A stretch of DNA of 64,000 nt from positions 164,001 to 228,000 of the forward strand of contig NC_133216.1 of assembly GCF_040436345.1 (NCBI RefSeq), read 5' to 3'. Below, piece by piece: positions 20,290 to 30,859 of this stretch. Positions within the stretch are counted from its first letter, which is position 1; each line of letters begins with the position of its first letter. The translations under genes were made by a program, and so were the position numbers. The stretch comes from Pagrus major. Its lineage: Eukaryota > Chordata > Actinopteri > Spariformes > Sparidae. Under the pieces are notes generated by a model. The model was not told the DNA's origin, searched no databases, and saw only the letters and a list, made by a program, of their open reading frames with translations.

Positions 20290-20556
20290 ATTTCACATGG
20301 CGTGCTCTAAAAAGAGAAAAGTGAACAACAAATGCAGAATACTCGGCACTTTGAGCAAACAAGCCCACTCAAATCCACATTAAGAGCACAGAAAATAAAG
20401 TCAGCTTTCATCACTATGAACTTCATTAAACCAGAATATAATTCCAGGCTCACCACTGAGAACCTACGCATGTGTGTGATGATGGCTCTGAGGTTTCTGC
20501 TTGTTTTCCTGTTAAAGGGGTTCCAACAACAACAGGAGGTGTCGAGAGATTGAAAA
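20290..20556 (+). pseudogene. hAT/ZBED-like remnant, copy B
   Basis: Duplicate of 10761-11035 with the same joined MACSKKRKV N-terminus and NFIKPEYNSRLTTENL C-terminal segment. Confidence 0.45.
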
Positions 20557-20739
20557 GACCTCTGATGCAATGTAGTTTGTTATTTTGAGCATGAAGGCCG
20601 AGGGCGTTTGACTGTTGTAACTCCAGCATCAATTCATTGAAAATAAAGTGTAACTTTGAGGTGATGGACTCTGTGAGAGAGATTTCTGAACATTTTCCCG
20701 TCACACAGCTGGAGCCACAGATACACAGCCGACTGCTGT

Positions 20740-20884
20740 TAATACTGCTGCTGCTGAAAGTGGAACGACTACTGTAACATCTGATTTTGGTGCCACATAG
20801 AAATAATATACACCCATCAGCCACAACAGGACTAACAGGTGAAGTGAGCAACATTACTCATCTCGTTACAATGCAATGTTCTGC
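20740..20884. repeat. 145-bp direct repeat, left of OR-4
   Basis: Partner of 22874-23018; equivalent of the pair around OR-2. Confidence 0.85.
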
Positions 20885-21165
20885 AATGCAGTTTCAGAAC
20901 ATTGCATCCCAACCCTAACCCTTCAGTTCCACTGTCAGCTTATGTCTCACTCTGACCCAACATGGTGCATGCTCCCATTAATAAATGTGTTGTACAGATT
21001 TATTGATAGTATTGTGATTGATTGTGCCTCTACAAGCAAAACAGGTCAAATACTTGGATTAATTTAATTTATTTGTCAAAATAGAACAAAATGCACAACT
21101 CTACAATAGAATACTTCAAAGGTCTGATTAAACAATGCTAATAAATACGTCTGTGAAAAAATATA
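20885..21165. other. OR-4 3' flank
   Basis: Near-identical to 11364-11644; nothing else seen. Confidence 0.35.
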
Positions 21166-22095
21166 TCAATAGCTGACATTTGATATGAGATTTTTACTTA
21201 TGACACGGATTTTGGACATTTTCAGGCCATACATTACAGGGTTAAAAAGTGGCTGGCATGTAAGAAAATATAATGATAGAAAAATTCGCAACATATTGGG
21301 TAAACTTTTCATATTAAACCTGCTCTGTAATAACTCAAAGCTAGCCCCAATAGAAAAGTTAAAGAGGGAAGCAAGGTGAGGTGTGCAGGTACTGACAGCT
21401 TTCTGTCTTGTTTGTTTAGACCCAGAAAAACACACTAGAAGAATCTTAATGTATGTGTAAATAATAAAAATTAAAGCACCAAAGATTGTGCCGAAAGATA
21501 CGAGGAGTCCATATATATTAACTGCATGGGCATCTGAACACGCCAGCTTGACAACAGAGTGGCTATCACAGTAAACTTTAAGAATGACGTTCCCACACAG
21601 CTGTGAATGGGAATTCAAATATATTACCATAATGCATGCAAGCAAAGGATATAACCATGTTAAAGCAATAAGCAGGGCAATCTTGTTATATGTCATACGT
21701 GTGTTATATTGTAGAGGATAACAGATAGCAAGATATCTGTCATAAGACATGACGGCTAAGTTTAAATATTCAACACCTCCATAAGTGTGCACGCAATAAA
21801 TCTGCAGCAAACAAAGAGAAGCAGAAACAGTGTGAATGTCAGAGAGAATCTGAAGCAGAAGGAACGGAAACAACCCTGAACTACCATACAGTTCATTTAC
21901 AAACAGGCTGCACAGGAACATGTACATAGGTTCATGTAAGCTTCTGTTCATACAGATAACCACAATGAGCAGCAGGTTGGTACTGACAATAAAAATATAT
22001 AAACACATGACAATCATAAAATATAAGTATTTCAAAGTTCCATTGTCAAAGTAGGCAGCAAGAATGAAATATGAAACCTGTGTAGAGTTTATCAT
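21166..22095 (-). CDS. Olfactory receptor OR-4 (309 aa)
   Basis: Copy B paralogue of OR-2. Eight substitutions by eye: Ala to Thr at the TM1 end (IVSTN), Phe to Leu, Tyr to Leu and Ala to Gly around TM3 (SLCLLQIYCVHTYGGVEY), Val to Met and Ile to Val in TM4 (CIMVIY), Ala to Val and Phe to Leu in TM5. All are conservative and all motifs are intact, so both copies probably work. The TM3 changes bring OR-4 nearer to other cluster members (GGVEY as in OR-15 and OR-16), possibly a short conversion tract. Starts at GGATCATGATAAAC. Confidence 0.95.
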   Translation of the reverse strand: MINSTQVSYFILAAYFDNGTLKYLYFMIVMCLYIFIVSTNLLLIVVICMNRSLHEPMYMFLCSLFVNELYGSSGLFPFLLLQILSDIHTVSASLCLLQIYCVHTYGGVEYLNLAVMSYDRYLAICYPLQYNTRMTYNKIALLIALTWLYPLLACIMVIYLNSHSQLCGNVILKVYCDSHSVVKLACSDAHAVNIYGLLVSFGTIFGALIFIIYTYIKILLVCFSGSKQTRQKAVSTCTPHLASLFNFSIGASFELLQSRFNMKSLPNMLRIFLSLYFLTCQPLFNPVMYGLKMSKIRVISKNLISNVSY

Positions 22096-22411
22096 GATCC
22101 TCCTGTAGGTTCATAAACGTTATATTGGACATACGAAGCAATAATTGTATTAACTTTTATTATTGATTTGAAAATAATTAACAATCTTCAACTTGGATTT
22201 GTTGGACACAAAGTTGAACTTAAACATAAAGCACACATGAACATAAGTCAATGTAGTAATGCTAAACACATTGATTATCACAGAAACAATGTAAAAAATA
22301 TCCCTAAATGGAGCATTTTCCTTTTAAAATCACAATAATGTTTGGGTTAAAATTTGTTTGTAACATTGTGTGAATTTGAGTGTTCACCTGTTGTCCTGCT
22401 CTACTCATAGT

Positions 22412-22500
22412 GTGAGTCCCTCACAACTGAGCTGATACTTTGCTCTGACTTCTTTAAAAGTTAAAGACAGAGGACAACTACAGCGCCAGTGTGACCTCAT
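22412..22500 (-). promoter_or_regulatory. OR promoter module upstream of OR-4
   Basis: Near-identical to OR-2's module; about 316 bp before the ATG, with the ACAG|GTGAAC donor-like site downstream. Confidence 0.6.
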
Positions 22501-22609
22501 TATGTAATGCCAAACAGGAGAAAGGTCCCACTGGTTCATACTGTTTAGTTATTGTCAACAGAAAGTCAAAAATCTCACCCTAACCCTGAAGGAAGTGTCG
22601 GCGTCCAAT

Positions 22610-23237
22610 GATGATGATGATGATAACAATAATAATAATAATAATAAATAAGTAAATATAAACACCGATCAGCCACAACATTAAAACCACTGACAGGTGA
22701 CGTGAATAACATTGATCATCTCATCACAATGCGATGTTCTGCTGGGAAACCTTGGGTGCTGCCATTTATGTGAATGCCACTTGACACGCACCACCCATCC
22801 AAACACTGTTGTGGACCAAGTACACCCCCTCATCACAACAACACTACCCGATGGCAGTGGCCCCCCAGCAGGATAATACTGCTGCTGCTAAAACTGGAAC
22901 TACTACTGTAACATCTGATTTTGGTGCCACATAGAAATAATATACACCCATCAGCCACAACAGGACTAACAGGTGAAGTGAGCAATATTGCTCATCTCGT
23001 TACAATGCAATGTTCTGCTTGGAAACCTTGAGTCTGGACGTTCATCTGGATGTAACTTGACACGCACTAAAATCCCACTTCATTTTGCAGACCAAGTTCA
23101 CCGCTTCATGGCAGTGGCACCCCCAGCAGGACAATGTGCCGTTTGCCCCCACAAAAACTGCTCAAAAGTGGCCCGAGGATCATGTCAAAGAGCTCAAGGT
23201 GTCGAGCTGGCCTCAGAATTACCCACATCCCAATCCG
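22610..23237 (+). mobile_element. Tc1-like fragments and microsatellite upstream of OR-4
   Basis: Copy B counterpart of 13087-13720: (ATG/ATA)n, a Tc1 end at about 22664-22873, the 145-bp repeat (22874-23018), and a second Tc1 fragment cut short at PHPNP near 23237 by the deletion junction. Confidence 0.65.
22874..23018. repeat. 145-bp direct repeat, right of OR-4
   Basis: Partner of 20740-20884. Confidence 0.85.
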
Positions 23238-23371
23238 ACATTTTTGATTAAACATAGTTTGTTATCATTTAGGAGGAAACCATTCCCATTTCTTTGTATT
23301 AAAAATAAAAGCAGGCTTCTACATAATTTGTTTTTTGCTGACATTAATTAAACATGAGTATCAATAACTTA

Positions 23372-23452
23372 TGAGGTCACACTGCTGCTGTGGGTGTCCT
23401 CTGTGTTCAAAAGTTTTAAAGCAGAGTTTCAGCTCAGTTTGGAGGGACTCAC
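23372..23452 (+). promoter_or_regulatory. OR promoter module upstream of OR-5
   Basis: GAGGTCACACTGCTGCTGTG, TTTTAAAGCAGAGTTTCAG and CTCAGTTTGGAGGGACTCAC, as in OR-1 and OR-3. The leader-intron region that follows (about 23630-23690) is diverged from theirs. Confidence 0.6.
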
Positions 23453-23746
23453 AGTACGACTGCAGCCGGACAACTGGTGAACACTCAAATTCACACAAGG
23501 TTTCAAACTTAGTTTTGTCCTTTTGAACCTCAGCAGTGAACAGACTTTGCAAAGTAAATTTTCTGTTTGGGGTTGTTTAACAAAATGATATCCATTGTGA
23601 TGAATCTGTTTCGTGCTATTGTGTTGTTTATATGTGATTTGATATTTCAGCTGCACGACAAGCAAACGTTATAACTACCAGTTAAATCTATGACAATCTA
23701 ACAAAACTGTTGTTTTGTGTTATTGTGAACCAGATGGAGGATCAAG

Positions 23747-24673
23747 ATGAACTCAACACAGGTTTCATTTTTCACACTGAGTGCCTACTTTGACACCGGG
23801 CTGTTGAAATACTTATATTTCATGATTGTTTTGTCTCTATACATTTTAATCATTTGTTCCAACCTTCTGCTCATTGTGGTTATCTGTATGAACAGAAGCT
23901 TACATGAACCTATGTACATGTTCCTGTGCAGCCTGTTTGTAAATGAACTGTATGGTAGTTCAGGGTTGTTTCCGTCCCTTCTGACTCAGATTCTCTCTGA
24001 CATTCACACTGTTTCTGCTTCTCTTTGTTTCCTGCAGATTTTCTGTGTGTACACTTATGGAAACATAGAGTATTTGACTTTAACCATCATGTCTTATGAC
24101 AGATATCTTGCTATCTGTTATCCTCTACAATATAACACTCGTATGTCATACAACAAAGTTGCAATCCTTATTGCTTTAACATGGTTACTCATATATCTTT
24201 TGAATTTTTTTACAATGCCTTTAATGATTCCTTCACAACTGTGTGGGGACATTATTAACAAAGTGTACTGTGACTATCACTCTGTTGTGAAACTGGCCTG
24301 CTATGACACCACAGTCAGTAACATCTATGGACTCATTATTAGTGCATTCTCAGTCTTTGGTCCTCTAATTGTAATCTTTTACACATATATAAAGATCCTT
24401 AAAGTTTGTTTCTCCGGCTCTAAACAGACGAGACAGAAAGCCGTCAGTACCTGCACACCTCACCTCGCTTCTCTGCTCAACTTCTCTTTTGGGGCTTGTT
24501 TTGAAATATTACAGAGCAGGTTTGATATGAACAGTGTTCCCAATATGTTGAGAATATTTTTATCTTTATACTTTCTTACATGTCCTCCACTCTTCAACCC
24601 TGTAATGTATGGGCTCAAACTGTCTAAAATCCGTGATACATGTAAAGGTCTGATTATGAATGTCAGCTATTAG
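23747..24673 (+). CDS. Olfactory receptor OR-5 (308 aa), mosaic relative of OR-1/OR-3
   Basis: Intact OR. Residues 1 to about 100 are nearly those of OR-3, including the start shift (AAGATGAAC); the region from TM3's extracellular end to TM5 (YTYGNIEYLTLTIMSYDRYL, NTRMSYNKVAILIALTWLLIYLLN, MIPSQLCGDIINKVYC) is clearly different; from TM6 to TM7 it returns to the OR-1/OR-3 type (CPPLFNPVMYGLKLSKI). The C-terminus (IRDTCKGLIMNVSY) differs again. The diverged middle contains most predicted ligand-contacting residues, so odorant range likely differs. DRY, KAVSTC and NPVMY motifs are intact. Confidence 0.95.
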   Translation: MNSTQVSFFTLSAYFDTGLLKYLYFMIVLSLYILIICSNLLLIVVICMNRSLHEPMYMFLCSLFVNELYGSSGLFPSLLTQILSDIHTVSASLCFLQIFCVYTYGNIEYLTLTIMSYDRYLAICYPLQYNTRMSYNKVAILIALTWLLIYLLNFFTMPLMIPSQLCGDIINKVYCDYHSVVKLACYDTTVSNIYGLIISAFSVFGPLIVIFYTYIKILKVCFSGSKQTRQKAVSTCTPHLASLLNFSFGACFEILQSRFDMNSVPNMLRIFLSLYFLTCPPLFNPVMYGLKLSKIRDTCKGLIMNVSY

Positions 24674-26030
24674 TATTAGCCTCTACCTAACAGATTTTCC
24701 TATTTTCTTTAATGTTAATGGACCCTTGTATTATTATACTAATGATGGAGTGTGGTATGTGATAATTTAAAACATAAAGTATGTTTACTCAAACACATGT
24801 TTCAACCTGTTTTGTATATAGAAATTACAGACACACGATGCCTACAGTAGTAATGCTAATGCTGTACAACAGTTTTAGGAACAGCTGTGTGCAGCTGAAT
24901 ATAAATGGCAGAAAGAAATACTGAAAACTCTTTGCAGTCATAAAATAGCATGTTTAACATATTTTACTAAGTGTTGAAGCAGCAACCAAAGTAATCAACA
25001 TAATAACTATCAGTTGTCTTGACCTGACTTGAATCACAGAGACCAGTGCCAGGGGGTCGGGGGTGCTTCAAGTTTCCACATCACAGCCCAAAAAGTGCTT
25101 TACATCTGTCATACATGTCCGTGTCCTGGGTATGATCCTGATGTTTGTAAAAGAGACAACAAAATAAAGAATTGCTGTCACTGCATGCAGTTAAACAAGA
25201 CTTCTTCCTCCGTCTTGATGTCTGGCTGGTCAGGTCTGAGCTAGAACATGGACACCCGGCCTGCTGGGTCCAGAATTCAGAAATGATGTGTGTTTGAGTC
25301 AGGTTTGTTCACGTCAGTTGACATGGAGCTTTATCTCTTTAGTTAACAATAGTAACAGTTAAAAAAAACTGTTGACAGTTGTCAATAGTAAGTGTCAAAT
25401 TGTATTACATTGAGAACTGCTGGTGATGACTAAAAGGTGTGTGTATAGGTGTTAAAACAAATAGGAGCAATAGTTGCTGCCTGAAAGTAACTGAAGTTTG
25501 GGACGGGACGGACGGATGTGTTGATTTTATAACTTTGTGTGTAGAGCGATACCCTTTCATGGTCATCTACACTGTTCGTGTCTAATCAGGGCAAACAGGA
25601 AAGTTGCAACCATGGTAAAACAAACTCGGTGCTTCAGCTTACATGCTCAAGTCGGGTTTGGATGTAAAAAAAACCAAACCCCTCGGTTACTCCTCTCTTG
25701 GACTTGGTCGTGTCATGAAAATTTCTTTAAGGCAAGTCCAGCCAGTCGTCGGCCATCTTTTGCAGCACCCGCGGGTAGTTATGTCAGGCCAACAAGGCCA
25801 CTGAACAAACGTAAGTGTAATGTTTGAATGACCTCACTTTTCTTGGTGTACATTCGCATAATATCGTCGTTTTCAACGCTTATTAGAAGTTCTTCTGCAG
25901 CCGCACCACATCGTTAGAAACTATCCTAAATCTCAACTGTGCCTCACTTCAGTGCATCAACATGATTGGCTGGTATGTTTCAATGAAGGTCTCAGTGAGA
26001 GTTTTGTTTTAACTCAGGTCAGGCAGAGGC
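24674..26030. other. Spacer downstream of OR-5
   Basis: The first 70 bp resemble the OR-1/OR-3 3' flanks, then similarity ends. Open frames at 25029-25244 and 25537-25827 (+) have no recognisable domain, signal peptide or conserved motif. Nothing else named. Confidence 0.35.
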
Positions 26031-26053
26031 ACCGGTGAAACCACGAATACCCG

Positions 26054-26313
26054 GAGTATACGAAGTAAACAAAGTATACAAAGTATACAAAGTAAACCAA
26101 GTATACAAAGTAAACAAAGTGAACAAAGTATACAAAGTATACAAAGTGAACAAAGTAAACAAAGTATACGAAGTAAACAAAGTATACAATGTAAACGAAG
26201 TATACAAAGTAAACAAAGTGAACAAAGTATACGAAGTAAACAAAGTGAACAAAGTATACAAAGTGAACAAAGTATACAAAGTAAACAAAGTATACAAAGT
26301 AAACAAAGTGAAC
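26054..26313. repeat. 9-bp minisatellite, about 29 units
   Basis: Units of AAAGTATAC, AAAGTAAAC and AAAGTGAAC (some GAAGTATAC). Because 9 is a multiple of three, frames stay open on both strands (KVYKVNKVN on +, LFTLYTLFT on -). It is followed by a (TTCAG)n run at 26333-26357. Confidence 0.95.
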
Positions 26314-26332
26314 ACAAGAATTCCTGACAATT

Positions 26333-26357
26333 GTTCAGTTCAGTTCAGTTCAGTTCA
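26333..26357. repeat. (TTCAG)n pentanucleotide repeat
   Basis: About five perfect TTCAG units directly beyond the minisatellite. Confidence 0.9.
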
Positions 26358-27829
26358 AATTTTTTAAATTGTTTGAAATGTAAACATCTACTGTGGACAA
26401 GGGTACAATTTAACCCAATTCATATTATATTTTGTTCTTTGTTTAACTTAGTAGTGTCATTCATTTGCGATCATTCACTTATTGCTCTGCTGTCTACAGT
26501 AAACAGACTGTTGCATGGCTGGCTGACCCGGAGGAGGAATCCCTCCTATCGTTATTCCTGAGGTTTCAGCTTTGTTTCCTGTAAAAGGTTTATTCTTGAA
26601 TTTCATTTCATTTTTAAACGCACCTTTTCCCCTCAGTCTCTCTTCATCTTGAATCTATAATATTATTTTAACATTAATCTATAAAAACTCAATTCTGTTA
26701 TTATTGTAGCCTATACTCTTTAGAGTAGTGTCGCCTTCATGAATGAAGTGACAAGCAACAGGGGAAGAGCGAGAGGATCACATATGTGCAAGGATCATAT
26801 AATGTTGCAATGATCACCTGACCGAGCCGCCTCTGTGTTGAAATATTTAAGATGAGACAGGCTAACGATGGTAAACATCAATGTGTCGTGGCTTCATCTT
26901 AAATTTGGACAGATGTCACCTCTGCCTTTTTCTTTCTATGTTTAATGTTCAGTGATGATGTTTTGCAGCTCGTTAATTAAATTGCTTGTTTGACAGACTG
27001 GTCAGCTCAGACTGATTCTTTAATGTCTTTGTTAAGTCACATCCAGCTGAGATGTGTTTGCTGTTTGTTTTCATTGATAATGTCAATGTCTGTTGCACTT
27101 GAGCACATAGGGGTATGTGTAAAAGCTTTTTAATTACCTCCTCAGGGAACAATGTGGCTGAATGCCCTTCTGAATGTGATCTGAATCATGTTTGTGCCTT
27201 CGTTTTAGCCCTGGAGTTCCCTCAGGAACAGTTAGAAACCTTCGCCCATCTTTGGGCCTCCTGCTCTCTTCAACATAACACCAAGATCTTGTCTTAAAAC
27301 CCGTCGCACTGATGCATATGACTGTGTGAGAGTTATAAATCATTATCATTCTAACTCATCAGCTTTTAAGCAAGCTAAATCAAGCTAAAGCTAAGCCATC
27401 TGTCAGGACCTGCAGTGCAAAGCTAGCAAGTTACAGATAATGTGGTGTTGTGCTCAGGAACACAAACTCACAAAGCTTCACATGTTCAGGTCTTCTTCGT
27501 GTTTCCACACTATTGGAGCTGTACTGGAAAGGCCCAGAAGAAAGAAACAAATATTTAAGGCTTTAATTGTTTATTTTTTTCTTATGTGAATACCTGCACT
27601 TGATGCTTCCTGCTGCTTAACAATGGATTTTGTTTTTCCCTCTATTAAATATGCACAAGTCATTTCTTCATCAGACACAACATGAAGCAAGCCGTTTTCA
27701 AAATAAATGACTATTATTACTATGATAAACTTAAATGTCTGGTTTTAATCATACAAAAGTAATTTACCATCATTCTCAAATATATGACATACAGCACAGT
27801 TAGTGTTTAGAAAGCACAGCCATCTTAAA
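26358..27829. other. Spacer between minisatellite and OR-6
   Basis: No gene recognised. The last part is presumed 3' flank of OR-6 (- strand). Short frames such as 27115-27297 have no family features. Confidence 0.35.
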
Positions 27830-28777
27830 TCAAATCAGTAAATCTCTATGATAACGACCAGCAAAAATGAGACTTTTACATATGTTACGGATATTTGTCA
27901 TTTTCAGCCCATACATTACAGGGTTGAAAAGGGGCTGGCATGTGAGAAAATACAATGATAGCAAGATTCGAATCATATTAGGCACAGCGTTCATTTCAAA
28001 TCTGTTCTGAAATATTTCAAAACAAGCCCCAAAAGAGAAGTTGAGCAGAGAAGCGAGGTGAGGTGTGCAGGTGCTGACGGCTTTCTGTCTCGTCTGTTTA
28101 GAGCCGGAGAAACAAACTATAAGGATCTTTATATAAGTGTAAAAGATCAGAGTAACAGGACATATGATTATGAGAGAAGTGGCAATGAGTCCATAAATGT
28201 TATTGACTGTGGTGTCATAGCATGCCTGTTTGACAATGGAGTAGTTGTCACAGTACACTTTGTTAATGATGTTCCCACACAGCTGCAAAGAGGCACTCAG
28301 AGACAATGGAAGAACACATGTAACAGAGGCATATAACCAAACTACAGAAATAAGTATCTTAATCTTGTTACATGTCATACGTGTGTTATACTGCAGAGGA
28401 CAGCAGATGGCAAGATATCTGTCATAAGACATGACGGCTAAGTTTAAAAATTCAACACACACATAAGAATACAAACAGAAAATCTGCAGGAAACAAAATG
28501 AAGCAGAAACAGTGTGAATGTCAGAGAGAACCTGAAGCAGGAGGAACGGAAACAACCCTGAACTACCATACAGTTCATTTACAAACAGGCTGCACAGGAA
28601 CATGTACATAGGTTCATGTAAGCTCCTGTTCACACAGATAACCACAATGAGAAACACATTAGCACAAACAATTAGAATATATAAACACATAATTATCATA
28701 AAGTAGAGATATTTTAAAAGCCCAGTGTCAAAGTAGGCAGTCAGAGTGAAATATGAGACCTGTGAGGAGTTTATCAT
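27830..28777 (-). CDS. Olfactory receptor OR-6 (315 aa)
   Basis: Full-length OR. I place the start at the conserved GATCATGATAAAC (MINSSQVSYF), since the frame upstream of it has no ATG. TM1 (FMIIMCLYILIVCANVFLIVV), TM4 (ISVVWLYASVTCVLPLSLSA) and TM5 (GLIATSLIIICPVTLIFYTY) are specific to this gene. SYDRYLAIC, KAVSTCTPHL and NPVMYGL are intact, and ECL2 has three Cys. The tail is longer than in most neighbours and ends AGRYHRDLLI; a similar HRDL ending occurs in OR-8. It is divergent with respect to OR-7. Confidence 0.94.
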   Translation of the reverse strand: MINSSQVSYFTLTAYFDTGLLKYLYFMIIMCLYILIVCANVFLIVVICVNRSLHEPMYMFLCSLFVNELYGSSGLFPFLLLQVLSDIHTVSASFCFLQIFCLYSYVCVEFLNLAVMSYDRYLAICCPLQYNTRMTCNKIKILISVVWLYASVTCVLPLSLSASLQLCGNIINKVYCDNYSIVKQACYDTTVNNIYGLIATSLIIICPVTLIFYTYIKILIVCFSGSKQTRQKAVSTCTPHLASLLNFSFGACFEIFQNRFEMNAVPNMIRILLSLYFLTCQPLFNPVMYGLKMTNIRNICKSLIFAGRYHRDLLI

Positions 28778-28928
28778 GATCGTCTTCACATAAACAGAGA
28801 TCACTATTATGTCACCAAACCCCCAGTTCAGCTATCCCTTCACTAAAGCCAATATAACGTTAAGTTTAGAAATGACAAAGCCACAGTTGGTTTTTGACAT
28901 TTTGTGACATTCACCTGTTGCAGTGAGT

Positions 28929-29024
28929 CTGAGTCCCTCCCTCAGAGAGACTGAGCCCAACTCTGAGTCTTCTTCTTTAAAGTGTTGGAGTCAGAAGACG
29001 CCCACAGCAGCAGGCTGACCTCAT
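28929..29024 (-). promoter_or_regulatory. OR promoter module upstream of OR-6
   Basis: On - : TGAGGTCAGCCTGCTGCTGT, CTTTAAAGAAGAAGACTC, CTCAGTCTCTCTGAGGGAGG and GACTCA. Only about 150 bp before the ATG, with donor-like ACAG|GTGAAT after it. Confidence 0.55.
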
Positions 29025-30640
29025 CATCATGGAGCTATGAGCTGACTGTCACTAATAAACACACTGCTGTTTATACGTTAGAGAAGATAAGAAAATAAAT
29101 GTACAGAAAACATAACCTGAACTTATGATGTACATGTAACATGGTGCTTTTGATTCTTTAATTTCTGATTTGTTTTCTTTTTGCTCTTTATAAAAACAAG
29201 GTGGACATGAAGTTATGAAACAAAGTAAAAAGAAGATCCAGAGACTGACTGGTCACTGAGTGATGTCAGAGTGTCACAGTATAACAGCACTGTGTTCATT
29301 TGTGTTTCCTAAATCTCACTGCAGCTCTAAATGCATTTTGTCAAACTGGGCCGAACGTAGTTAAAGTGTCTGCCTCAATATGTTATTGGCCCGATCTCAC
29401 TCCCGCTCAGAGCTCTGCACAGTGCAGACTGAGTGTCGCTGGTAGTTTCTGAGCAACACAGTTGGTCCGACCGACATTTTAACACACAGTGTCCACGTTG
29501 TGTTGCAGCCAATGTACTTGTGCCCATCTGGGCCCCCACGGGCGTGTTGATCTTAAAAGGTGTTGTCAGCAGCATTGATTATTGATAGAGCATTACTATC
29601 TTGCCTGCTCAGTTTAACTTCCTTTGTATTTAACTTCCTTGTGCTTAAATGTGCACAGCAATGGTGAGCCGCACATATCATTCCTGCTGCTGGAGGGATT
29701 GCTGCATGTGATACACGTTTCCCCTTATTAAAGATGTTTTAATAAACTAACTTCTGTTAGTAATAATTCTATTTTATGCCCTGGCCTTCCCGATCAGTGT
29801 AGCGTAAGGGCGTTCTATCCCTTTCACACCGTTTATTCATCTGCCGTCCTCCGTTCACTTTCCAGGATCACTCAGCTGTCACTAATAATATACGGGATTC
29901 ATTAATGTGTATTTTCAGACACACTTTCAAAATGTTATCAAATGATCATTTGGCAGAGCCCCTGAAGTTTCCCCCTGTTGACCCAGGGAGAAAATAATAT
30001 TAAATAATACTGATATAGATAATAATTGCCAATAATTTACAGTATAACAAATACTACAGTAGCAGTACTTGTACAGTAGTATTGCATGATATTCATAGAA
30101 AAAATAAAAAAATAAAAAAGGTGAATTACAATACCAGGTGGTGAACAGGTGAATAGTAATATTACACACAATGGTGCTGTTATGAATTATTACACAGTTA
30201 GATTATAGTCAGTATCGCACTGTTGGCTACTAATTTACTGTTAGAAACAGAAGTTAGGAGTTTGAAGGAGTTAATGCTGTTCACAGGGTGAAATAAGTCC
30301 AAGAGTCTATGAGATATCTGAGGTCTCTAATTTATGAGTTTATTTTAAAGTAATATAAACATTTAATTAGGTAGAAATGTGTGAATTTACTATTCACAGT
30401 CCTGATTCATGGTTATTACAAAGAAGCCACCACCTTCATTCCTGTCCGAGTAATGAATCCGTCCCTTGGCTTCCAGTTTAAATGAAGATAACCGTCAGAA
30501 TTAGGTGTTACTGCTGATACCAAAACACTAAGAATGACTCTGTGAGGAGATTCGACAGAAAGAATCAGTTCCTATTTCCAAATATTTGTTTTCCAGAGTC
30601 CAACACAGCTCTGAGTTTCATCAGTATCAGTAGGTGTGAT
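29025..30640. other. Divergent intergenic region between OR-6 and OR-7
   Basis: About 1.6 kb between two head-to-head OR promoters. No gene or named repeat seen. A GC-richer stretch at 29350-29580 (with CACGGGCGTGTTGATCTTAA) may be an old repeat. Confidence 0.35.
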
Positions 30641-30645
30641 CTGTC

Positions 30646-30727
30646 GTCATGATGACACAGCGCTGAGCAGACTGAACGGTTTAAGAGAAGCAGACTCGGA
30701 CTTTGAGCTCAGTCAGGAGGGACTCAC
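30646..30727 (+). promoter_or_regulatory. OR promoter module upstream of OR-7
   Basis: GTCATGATGACACAGCGCTG, GGTTTAAGAGAAGCAGACTC, GAGCTCAGTCAGGAGGGACT. About 132 bp before the ATG; the most diverged version with the shortest gap. Confidence 0.5.
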
Positions 30728-30859
30728 AAAAAGTCATACACTTTGTGTTAATGCTGATCTGAAATGAGCAGATTTAACATCAGACTTTCTTGAACTTCAC
30801 TAAAATGTACCATCATTTTCGCAAAGGGTTTGTGCCGTGCAAACAGTTTTAATGATATC

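Larger units (their letters stand above)
14305..23237. repeat. Segmental duplication copy B (OR-3 to OR-4 plus repeats)
   Basis: Collinear with copy A from about 14374. It lacks the Rex3 LINE and the 53-bp stretch, and ends where CCCAATCCGA joins ACATTTTTGATT, the junction sequence that also begins OR-5's unit. That junction equals a deletion of about 585 bp relative to A with only two bases of shared sequence, suggesting end joining. Confidence 0.9.

Noticed and set aside
25537-25827. 96-aa + frame with several Cys and basic residues
   Set aside because: No recognisable family, no second copy, no splice or promoter context.
26009-26367. About 100-codon frames on both strands (KVYKVNK / LFTLYTL)
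   Set aside because: Period-9 repeat keeps all frames open; composition and lack of start context argue against coding.
28778-28804. N-terminal extension of OR-6 (and likewise OR-7 at 30830 and OR-15 at 57948)
   Set aside because: The extensions begin at non-ATG codons; the conserved ATCATG start lies downstream and matches paralogues.
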